Of a DNA stretch of 56,432 nucleotides, positions 17,463 to 23,514 are shown one piece after another (positions within the stretch are counted from its first letter, which is position 1; every line of letters begins with the position of its first letter). Origin of the DNA: Deltaproteobacteria bacterium (GTDB lineage: Bacteria > Myxococcota_A > UBA9160 > SMWR01). The DNA lies in contig PBYF01000043.1 of assembly GCA_002729515.1 (NCBI GenBank), positions 12,911 to 69,342 of the forward strand, read 5' to 3'. The notes beneath the pieces are model-generated. The model was not told the origin of the DNA. It did no database searches and saw only the letters and a list, made by a program, of their open reading frames with translations. A program made the position numbers and the translations under genes.

Positions 17463-17645
17463 CTAGGCAGTCGAAACCGGGGGACGGGTCGACTCGACCG
17501 CCTGCTCGATGGCGGTTCGCCGGAAGCAGTCCGGGTCCGACGCAAGCGCCGGGCTTTCGTCCATGCCCTCGATCCGCCCGCTGAAGGCATCGGAGTCGAT
17601 TGCCGGGGGGTCGACGCGGGCGCGGCCCGTCTCGAGCGTCGTCAC
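17463..17645 (-). CDS. hypothetical 60-residue protein coupled to a CMD gene
   Basis: GTG at 17645 overlaps the stop of the carboxymuconolactone-decarboxylase-like gene as GTGA and opens a 60-residue frame ending TAG at 17463. The sequence (VTTLETGRARVDPPAIDSDA at the start) has no transmembrane segment or motif recognised. It is followed 52 bp later by the DUF4212 gene on the same strand. The coupled start is the only support; it could be a remnant of a longer gene's N-terminus. Confidence 0.35.
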   Translation of the reverse strand: MTTLETGRARVDPPAIDSDAFSGRIEGMDESPALASDPDCFRRTAIEQAVESTRPPVSTA

Positions 17646-18169
17646 GGTTGCTCCGGCACCTCGGGAGTGGGCTGTTCGTACACCGGGATCTCGTCGGGCA
17701 ACCCCCCGAGCGAGACGGCGATCTTCGAGAAACCCATGAACAGGCCGATGCCCGCGGTGAGTTCGACGATCTGTGCCGGTGTGAAGTGGGCGAGCAACTT
17801 CTTGTGCAGGGACTCGTGGCGGCCGGCCGGATCGGCGAGGAAGGCGTCGACCCACGAGAGGACCGCTTTGTGACGAGGCGTGAGGTCGCTCGCGTCATAG
17901 CCGTCGCGAATCTTGTCCACGGTGTCCTCGGTGAGACCCTCGCTCCGCGCACCGGAAAATCGCGTTGCCTTGCAGATGGGACAATTCACCGTGCGCGCGT
18001 TGCGGATGCGCGCCATCTCCTTGGTGAACTGGTCGAGTTCGCCGTGGCTCCACAGCGTTCCATAGAGGCGCAGAAACGCGTGGAGCAGCTCGGGCTGGTG
18101 GGCCAGGACGCTGCCCTCGATGGGGTCGTTCGTATCGACATCGGGAGGCGCGACGCGGGGAGCGATCAT
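17642..18169 (-). CDS. carboxymuconolactone decarboxylase/AhpD-like protein with CxxC
   Basis: 175 residues of the all-helical AhpD fold. The NCPICKATRF segment (about residues 62-71) gives the redox CxxC seen in alkylhydroperoxidase members. The start ATG at 18169 overlaps the stop of the upstream CMD-like gene as ATGA. The family includes peroxidases, decarboxylases and many proteins of unknown role; the CxxC supports a thiol-redox function. It is paired with a CxxC-less paralogue, so a hetero-oligomer is possible. Confidence 0.88.
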   Translation of the reverse strand: MIAPRVAPPDVDTNDPIEGSVLAHQPELLHAFLRLYGTLWSHGELDQFTKEMARIRNARTVNCPICKATRFSGARSEGLTEDTVDKIRDGYDASDLTPRHKAVLSWVDAFLADPAGRHESLHKKLLAHFTPAQIVELTAGIGLFMGFSKIAVSLGGLPDEIPVYEQPTPEVPEQP

Positions 18170-18645
18170 GCCGCATCACCGTTGGACGTGATGTCCAGGA
18201 TCGCGCAGAAGCGGCTGAAGCCGTCGAAGATCGCGAGCGCCTCGACGAACGCGACGGTGCCCGGATCTCCGAGCGCCTCGACGACGGGTGCGGCTATCTC
18301 GTCCGAGATCTCGCCGGGATCCAGCGCGAACTGCTCCGCGAAGCGCAGGCAGGCCGCCTCGGTGTCCGAGAACAGCTCGGTCTTCCGCCACGAGTCGAGG
18401 GCCGCGATCTTCGCCTCGTCGAGGCCGGCCTCGCGGGCTGCGGGGTTTCGCGTGGAGAGCCCGTACAGGGCGCCGTTCATGCTGGCCAGCCGCAGCCGGC
18501 AGAGCTCGAGCAACACCGGCTCGACCCGCGCTTCCTGCCAGAGCAGGGCCTCGAATTGCTTCCAGGCCTCGAACAGGTTGGGCCGCAGGCCGAAGACCCG
18601 CTCGAACGGGTCTTCGCCGGGGGCGGTCTCCGGGAGCCAGGTCAA
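18166..18645 (-). CDS. carboxymuconolactone decarboxylase-like protein lacking CxxC
   Basis: 159 residues with an AhpD-like helical pattern (LLELCRLRLASMNGALYGLS, DTEAACLRFAEQFALD). Where the partner gene has CxxC this one has NGALYGLS, so no redox pair is present. The start is TTG at 18645 with an AGGA element 7 bp upstream; no ATG fits. Translationally coupled to the CxxC-bearing gene downstream. It may be a structural subunit, or a decarboxylase-type member not needing cysteines. Confidence 0.78.
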   Translation of the reverse strand: MTWLPETAPGEDPFERVFGLRPNLFEAWKQFEALLWQEARVEPVLLELCRLRLASMNGALYGLSTRNPAAREAGLDEAKIAALDSWRKTELFSDTEAACLRFAEQFALDPGEISDEIAAPVVEALGDPGTVAFVEALAIFDGFSRFCAILDITSNGDAA

Positions 18646-18712
18646 GCCGATGTCCTCCGGGCCGTCATTCTACTCCCAGGGTGAAGCGGCCGGGTCGGCT
18701 GCTTTTGCCCCC

Positions 18713-20179
18713 TCAGGTGAGAGCGACGCTTCCATCCGAGGCCAGCCGAAGCGCGCGGCCGCAGAGTTCTTCGCGTGTCCCCTGTTCGGCGAGTGCCGGG
18801 CTCGATGCGACAACTCGGGTCCCGTCTTCGAGGTCGCAGAGGAACACGGCGCTCGCGGGTCTCTCGCCTTCGAAGAGCACCGTGTAGCCGGCGACGCGGC
18901 CCCGCCCCTCGCCCTTTTCCACGAGCGAGGCCGGCCCGGCGCTGCGCTCGACCTCGTCTGAGACGTCCTCGTAGGTGAAGGGCTGCGGCGGCGCGGCACT
19001 GGACCAGAGGCCCACGCCCTGCTTGCTGAGGATCCCGCTCACGGCGTTCACCATGCCGACGCTGCCGGGATCGTCGCGGAGCACCTGCGCCATCTTTACC
19101 TGGGCCTGGAGCACGAAGTTGTTGAGCGGGCCGCCCGCGAAGGCCATTCCGCCCGTTACGGTGAGTGCGCCATCCTCTGGGATCCCGAGTTCGCGGCACT
19201 GGACGCGAACTGCCGAGGGAAAGCAACTGTAGAGCTCGAAGTGATCGATTGCGTCCGGGGTGCGCCCGGTGCGCGCGTACGCGCGGGCTCCCGCGGCGGC
19301 AAAGCCTTTGGATCGGTGCAGGTCCTGCCGCTGGGACAGCGGCTGCATGAAGCTCGATTCCACGACGGTCCAGGGAAAGATCCAGCGCTCCTCGGGAATG
19401 CCCGCTGCGCGTGCGGTCGCAACCGAGGTGAAGACGAGACCGGCCGCCTGATCGACGTTCCACTGCGAGTTGTGCCGTTTCGTGTACGGGAAGGCCAGCA
19501 TGCGGTTTCCATTGGCCGTGGAACGGATTTCGTCTGCCGGGACCTCCTCGGGGTGCCACGCGTCGGGGTTTCCGGCGGCGGCGAGGCTCATCCGCGACCA
19601 GAGCTGAGCCACGGTCTCCGCGTGGGTTTCGATGTCTTCTCCGTCCGCGTGGCGCAGCGCGTTCTCGACCACCGAGAACTGCGTCACCGGCATCTGCAGA
19701 CCGTGTTGGAGCTCGAACGGGTGCACGATGTCTGCGCTCGGTGCGAGCACGGTATCCGGTTGGCTGCGCTGTTCCGAACTGGGCGCAGGGATGCCAGAGA
19801 TCTGCTCGCGCCGCGCGCGATACTTGGCTTCACCGCCGGCCACCAGCACGATATCGGCCTCACCCTGCGCGATGCGGCGTGCCGCATGCCCGAAGAGCGT
19901 CGTCTGCAGCATCCCGAGCTGCACGAGTGTCGAGCGCGCGCCCCCGGCGCCCAGGCGCTCTGCCAGTGCGCGGGCCGGATCGGTGTAATTCCAGAAGCCC
20001 TGTGGGACGAGGATCTCTCCGGCCCGCGCCAGAAGCCCGGGATCTCCGGAATCCTCGCCCGCCCGCCTCAACGCGCGCTCCATCAGTTCGAGGGCTTCGC
20101 CGGCTACCGAGGGGTCCGCTTCGCGCTGCTGGACGGCGGCGACGCCAACCAGTACCGGTGCATTGGGATCGAGGGGCAT
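18713..20179 (-). CDS. thiolase-superfamily protein (acetyl-CoA acetyltransferase-like)
   Basis: 488 residues. It begins PNAPVLVGVAAVQQREAD and carries the N-half thiolase signature EADIVLVAGGEAKY and later HFELYSCFPSAV and GGMAFAGGPLNNF. At the position where thiolases have the nucleophilic Cys it reads GMLQTTLFG, so the classical Claisen/thiolysis mechanism is doubtful. This subfamily is common in acyl-CoA gene clusters of actinobacteria and proteobacteria without an assigned reaction. The start is ATG at 20179; the N-terminus is overlapped by the remnant ORF ending at 20104. Confidence 0.87.
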   Translation of the reverse strand: MPLDPNAPVLVGVAAVQQREADPSVAGEALELMERALRRAGEDSGDPGLLARAGEILVPQGFWNYTDPARALAERLGAGGARSTLVQLGMLQTTLFGHAARRIAQGEADIVLVAGGEAKYRARREQISGIPAPSSEQRSQPDTVLAPSADIVHPFELQHGLQMPVTQFSVVENALRHADGEDIETHAETVAQLWSRMSLAAAGNPDAWHPEEVPADEIRSTANGNRMLAFPYTKRHNSQWNVDQAAGLVFTSVATARAAGIPEERWIFPWTVVESSFMQPLSQRQDLHRSKGFAAAGARAYARTGRTPDAIDHFELYSCFPSAVRVQCRELGIPEDGALTVTGGMAFAGGPLNNFVLQAQVKMAQVLRDDPGSVGMVNAVSGILSKQGVGLWSSAAPPQPFTYEDVSDEVERSAGPASLVEKGEGRGRVAGYTVLFEGERPASAVFLCDLEDGTRVVASSPALAEQGTREELCGRALRLASDGSVALT

Positions 20180-20607
20180 GGGGCCTTCCCCGCGGCTTTG
20201 GTCACGAGGCCCGCCGCGTTCGTGCGCATGATCGACCGCACTTCGTCCCGGGACAAGTCCCCGGGCACGCGGGCGCGGGTCCAGGCCCGAAAAACTGCGC
20301 GCGCCGCGTGGTTACACCCCCCGGGCTCCACGGAGTCCGGCCTGCTCGAGATCATGAGAGGCCGCCAGCCGAGGCGGTCGGCCAGAGGGATCACCGCGAG
20401 GGCCGCCAGCGTGCCGAGGCTCAGCGCGAAGAGCGTGTTGCCGAGCACTTCGGGCCCGTCGCCGAACTCGTTTCCGAGTTGCGCAAGCAGCGAGCTGGCG
20501 AGCTTGGTGTCGAAACCCTCGAGGCTCGTGGCACCGCAGAGCAGCGCGATGAGAAGCAGCCGAGCTTCGCGGACGCGTGTCGCGCATTCTCGCTCAACGG
20601 AGGGCAT
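20104..20607 (-). pseudogene. chimeric remnant: MFS N-terminus joined to amidohydrolase C-terminus
   Basis: From ATG at 20607 the frame reads an MFS-like first part: helix LLLIALLCGATSLEGFDTKL, a second helix and the loop PLADRLGWRPLMI, which matches the MFS signature after helix 2. After about residue 86 the frame switches to an amidohydrolase-like tail, VPGDLSRDEVRSIMRTNAAG. The frame then runs 76 bp into the thiolase gene. Neither half is complete, so a deletion between two neighbouring genes is the simplest reading. The amidohydrolase part is short and therefore less certain. Confidence 0.6.
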
Positions 20608-20675
20608 ACTGGTCGTTCCGGGCTGGAGGAAAGTGTCTTGGTGGTGTTGATCTCGCGGCGCGGGGAGGACGATCG

Positions 20676-21281
20676 ATGATTCGGACCCTCGTCCTGATCG
20701 TCCGAAGGCCGGATATCTCTCGGAAGGAGTTTCGCGACCACTACGAGGACGTCCACGCACCGCTCGCGATCCCCTCCATGCAGGGGCTGAAGCATTACCT
20801 TCGAAACCACGTCGCCGAGGCCCTGAACGGGGTCGAGCCGGGTTTCGACGTGCTGACGGAGTTTGGGTACGGGTGCGCCGAGGACGTGAAGCACATTGTC
20901 GATCTTCTGGAGTTGCCCGAGGGCGCGCACATCCGCCGAGACGAACTCACCTTCATGGACACGCAGCGCAATACTTTCTTTGCGATCGGTGATCCCGTGG
21001 TCGTCGCGGGCGGCGAGGAGGTGCCGGAGGGCGCGGTGAAGGTCGCCGCCCTGGTGAAGACCGCCGCGGAAGGGGCCTTCGCACCGTTGCTCGCGGCCGG
21101 TCCGCTGCGCGCGGTGACCCACGCTGTGCTCGGCGGACCCCACGGCGAGCCGCCCTGGGACGAGGTGGCCTTCTTCTGGTACACCCCCGGCGCGCTAGAA
21201 GACGAGCACCTGCGCGGCTGGGCCCCCGACGCGACGCGCGCTGTCCTGCTGCGGGTCGATCCGTGCCGGACTCCGCTCTAG
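20676..21281 (+). CDS. EthD-like dimeric alpha+beta barrel protein
   Basis: 201 residues starting MIRTLVLIVRRPDISRKEF, with FRDHYEDVHAPLA, the recognisable EthD/DUF1330-type segment, and a second half (from about residue 120) that may be another ferredoxin-like unit ending in WYTPGALEDEHL. EthD-like proteins are small barrels with varied roles such as oxygenases, cyclases or accessory factors. The start is ATG at 20676 with GGAGG upstream. Convergent with the cytochrome c gene; the two stop codons share the CTAG at 21278-21281. Confidence 0.8.
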   Translation: MIRTLVLIVRRPDISRKEFRDHYEDVHAPLAIPSMQGLKHYLRNHVAEALNGVEPGFDVLTEFGYGCAEDVKHIVDLLELPEGAHIRRDELTFMDTQRNTFFAIGDPVVVAGGEEVPEGAVKVAALVKTAAEGAFAPLLAAGPLRAVTHAVLGGPHGEPPWDEVAFFWYTPGALEDEHLRGWAPDATRAVLLRVDPCRTPL

Positions 21282-21688
21282 TCCGCGCCCATCCGCTGGA
21301 CGAGTTCGCGCCGGACCGCCTCGACTTCCACCAGCGGCCCGGTCCGGAAGCGTGAGACCTCGTCGGCGCTGAAAGGCGGGAAGCTCGCGGCGACTTCGGC
21401 AGGTCCGAAGCTGCGGATCATCCAGTTGAGAACCGCCGCGAGGGCGTCGTCGTCGAGCCCGGCCTGGCTGCTGCCCGGAACTTGCACGAGGTAGGCGCGG
21501 CCTCCATCCACGCGAACGAAGCGACCGATCCCGTCGCGCAGGTCGGGTACGTCCGTTGCTCCCGAGCCGTCGGGCAGGTGGCAGCCCTGGCATTCGAGCA
21601 TGTAGTCGACGGCGGGGTCGCGGGCCTCTGCGGCCGATGCGAGCGTCAACGCGAGCGCCAGGCCGAGACCGGGTCTGCTGCGCCTCAT
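21278..21688 (-). CDS. mono-haem c-type cytochrome of the amine dehydrogenase operon
   Basis: 136 residues. An N-terminal signal peptide (LGLALALTLASAAEA) is followed by one haem site CQGCH (about residues 33-37). Met residues in NWMIRSFG and VQRMGAD are candidate axial ligands. It is translationally coupled to mauA (ATGA), so it most likely takes electrons from the TTQ enzyme in the periplasm, in place of the amicyanin of classical mau operons. It has one CxxCH only, so it is not the di-haem MauG. Confidence 0.87.
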   Translation of the reverse strand: MRRSRPGLGLALALTLASAAEARDPAVDYMLECQGCHLPDGSGATDVPDLRDGIGRFVRVDGGRAYLVQVPGSSQAGLDDDALAAVLNWMIRSFGPAEVAASFPPFSADEVSRFRTGPLVEVEAVRRELVQRMGAD

Positions 21689-22224
21689 TCTTTCTCGGTC
21701 GCGACGCCCACCACGATCGCCACCGTCGAGTTGTAGACGATTCCCGCGCGTCCCATGCACCAGTCGATATCGTTGCTCCGGCTCGGAACGTATACCGGCC
21801 GGTCGCCCTCGTGACGCATGCAGATGCAGTTGCCGCAGACGTCCTTGCCGCAGCAGTCGTTGTAGGAGATGACGTAGTCGCGCCCGTCCGCGGGGTTTCG
21901 ACACGTGCCGAGCCAGGTCACCGGCGACATCTCGGTTCCCGGCGGGCACGACCGATGCGAGCCCCCGCAGCAGGCGGCGAGGAAGCCGTCCATGGCGCAG
22001 TAGCGCCAGTAGCCGCAGCGCTGGGGGTCGCCGAGCTCCGAGTTCCGGCTCGGCTCGCCGGGCGCCGGGTCCCGCGGCGCCGCCCCGGCGCGGGCCACGG
22101 GCAGCAGCGGCAACGCCGCGCTGCCGAGCAGCGCCGCGCCAAGTCGCCCGAGGAAGCCGCGCCGCGAAGTGCGCCGCGCAAGGGCGCGCGCCGCATCGCT
22201 GAAGATCCCGTCGATCTGCTTCAC
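21685..22224 (-). CDS. mauA: TTQ amine dehydrogenase light chain (MauA/AauA type)
   Basis: 179 residues from GTG at 22224. A twin-arginine signal (SRRGFLGRL) is followed by the mature domain with 12 Cys for six disulfides. W104 (VTWLGTC) and W155 (DIDWCMG) are 51 residues apart, exactly as the TTQ pair Trp57/Trp108 of methylamine dehydrogenase. D79 and D123 fall where Asp32 and Asp76 are expected. Methylamine versus aromatic amine substrate cannot be decided. The start region is duplicated just upstream (22244-22300). The stop is coupled to the cytochrome c start. Confidence 0.95.
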   Translation of the reverse strand: MKQIDGIFSDAARALARRTSRRGFLGRLGAALLGSAALPLLPVARAGAAPRDPAPGEPSRNSELGDPQRCGYWRYCAMDGFLAACCGGSHRSCPPGTEMSPVTWLGTCRNPADGRDYVISYNDCCGKDVCGNCICMRHEGDRPVYVPSRSNDIDWCMGRAGIVYNSTVAIVVGVATEKE

Positions 22225-22300
22225 ACTTCTTCTCCCGCCGCTCCGCGCGCCGCATCGCTGAAGATCCCGTTGATCTGTTTCACACTTCTTCTCCCGCCGC
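22185..22300 (-). repeat. tandem duplication (59-bp period) spanning the mauD/mauA junction
   Basis: Copies 22185-22241 and 22244-22300 match over 57 bp with two differences (C/T at 22212/22271 and 22219/22278). Each copy contains the last codons of mauD (AAGEEV plus TGA) and the GTG start and first codons of mauA. The duplication therefore doubles the GTGA stop/start overlap. Confidence 0.95.
22221..22283 (-). CDS. 20-codon mini-ORF between mauD and mauA made by duplication
   Basis: GTG at 22283 overlaps the mauD stop as GTGA and encodes VKQINGIFSDAARGAAGEEV, ending in TGA at 22221-22223, which again overlaps the mauA GTG (22224) as GTGA. Its N-terminal 13 residues copy the MauA start (VKQIDGIFSDAAR) with one change, D to N; its tail copies the MauD end. 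Likely a coupling relay or a neutral by-product; the peptide itself has no recognisable function. Confidence 0.5.
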   Translation of the reverse strand: MKQINGIFSDAARGAAGEEV

Positions 22301-22894
22301 GCGGCGGCGTTCGACGAACTCCTGCACGCTTCCGACACCCTGGCGCTCGGCTTCGAAGAGGCTCTCGAGGTGCTCGCGCGTGTTGACGAGCCCTTTCGCC
22401 ACGACGATTCCCCCGGCGTCGAGGAGCGCGGCGTAGGGCAGCGCGCCCACCTGCCACGCCAGACCGAGCGGCGTGGAGAGTACGTAGCGCTCGCGATCGA
22501 GGGCCTCGGCCCGGACGAAGGCTTCGTGTTCCTCCCGCGGGCCGTCGCTGGCGAGAACCAGGCGCAGCGCTCGCCCCTCGGTGGCGACGACCGAGCGGAC
22601 GGCGGGCAGCAGCGACTTGCAGACGGGACAGGCCGGAGAGACGAAAAGGAGCAGGGTGCGCCGCCCGTCGGCGTCGCCGCCGCCGATGCGGGTCGGCCGC
22701 GCGTTCCAGTCCGGGACTTCGAGCACCGGGGCCGCCTCGCCGACGGCAGGCCCGCCGTGCGAGACGAGGGCACCGGCCGGGGCCACGCGCTCGTGCAGCA
22801 CGCCGATCTGTCGCAAGAGGGCGAGCGCCAGCAGGCCCAGCGCGACGACCGCGACCCACAGAAGAAGGTTCGATACGAGGAGAGCCTGGGTCAC
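22280..22894 (-). CDS. mauD: MauD, thioredoxin-like maturation factor for the TTQ light chain
   Basis: 204 residues. An N-terminal membrane anchor (LLLWVAVVALGLLALALL) precedes a periplasmic thioredoxin-like domain with SPACPVC as the redox CxxC (about residues 88-94). In mau systems MauD is required for stable light chain and is thought to form or isomerise its six disulfides. GTG at 22894 overlaps the mauE stop as GTGA. The stop overlaps the mini-ORF start. Order B-E-D-A is the same as in known mau and aau operons. Confidence 0.93.
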   Translation of the reverse strand: MTQALLVSNLLLWVAVVALGLLALALLRQIGVLHERVAPAGALVSHGGPAVGEAAPVLEVPDWNARPTRIGGGDADGRRTLLLFVSPACPVCKSLLPAVRSVVATEGRALRLVLASDGPREEHEAFVRAEALDRERYVLSTPLGLAWQVGALPYAALLDAGGIVVAKGLVNTREHLESLFEAERQGVGSVQEFVERRRAAGEEV

Positions 22895-23514
22895 GGCGCG
22901 CCCCGCAGCGTGCCCCGCATTGCGCCCCGCCGTGTGCCCCGCATTGCGCCCCGCCGTGTGCCCCGCCGTGTGCCCCGCAGTGTGCGCACGCGGCTGGCGT
23001 TCGCGAGGGCGACGTCGGAGGCGACGTAGACGAGTGCCAGCAGCGCGATCCCGCCCACTCCAGTGACGGCATCGACCCAGACGAGCGGCCGGGGCGCGGC
23101 TGGGCCCGCGGCGAGCAGCGCTGCCAGCACGAGCAGGCCGTTGCGCGCAACGAGCCCCTCGTGAAGCGTCTGTGTGCCCGCGGGCCCCGCGCAGCCACAG
23201 GACACGTGGCGCCTCCCGCGGGCGAGGTTCAGCGCGATCGCACCCGCGTATGCCGAGAGCAGTAGAGCAGCCGCCAGCACCGGAGCAGCCCCCGCGGTGG
23301 GAACCAGCAGGCCCGCCCCCACGGCGAACTCGATTCCGGTAAGCGCCAGCGCCGCCGCGGGCACGAGGCGCGCCGGCAGCAGCTGGTAGTCGGCGAGCAC
23401 GGCCCGGAAGCCCCGAGCGTCGCGCAGTTTTTGGACGGCGGCACTCAGCAGCAACAGGGCGAGCGCGGCGCGCAGCACCGCGTGCACGACCGGGTCGACC
23501 GCGAACGCCGCCAC
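22891..23514 (-). CDS. mauE: MauE, membrane protein for TTQ amine dehydrogenase maturation
   Basis: 207 residues with about five hydrophobic helices of the MauE/DoxX-like fold and the conserved cysteine pair in HVSCGCAG (about residues 103-110), probably exchanging electrons or disulfides with MauD. The start is GTG at 23514, sharing one base with the mauB stop. The C-terminus is abnormal: after about residue 176 it continues as seven tetrapeptides of the form (T/A)xRG encoded by a 12-bp repeat, giving a strongly basic tail of about 30 residues. Confidence 0.92.
   Translation of the reverse strand: MAAFAVDPVVHAVLRAALALLLLSAAVQKLRDARGFRAVLADYQLLPARLVPAAALALTGIEFAVGAGLLVPTAGAAPVLAAALLLSAYAGAIALNLARGRRHVSCGCAGPAGTQTLHEGLVARNGLLVLAALLAAGPAAPRPLVWVDAVTGVGGIALLALVYVASDVALANASRVRTLRGTRRGTRRGAMRGTRRGAMRGTLRGAP
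22900..22983 (-). repeat. seven 12-bp tandem repeats in the 3' end of mauE
   Basis: Seven units on the plus strand start at 22900, 22912, 22924, 22936, 22948, 22960 and 22972, each GCCCCGC followed by five variable bases (CGTGT, ATTGC, AGCGT or AGTGT). In the mauE frame they encode TLRG, TRRG and AMRG. Because the unit is a multiple of three, copy-number changes keep the frame and the overlapping mauD start. Confidence 0.95.

Noticed and set aside
21278-21688. Cytochrome gene as MauG
   Set aside because: Only one CxxCH and 136 residues; MauG is a di-haem protein of about 350 residues.
22924-22983. 12-bp repeats as a CRISPR or intergenic satellite
   Set aside because: They lie within the mauE frame, have no spacers and are multiples of three.
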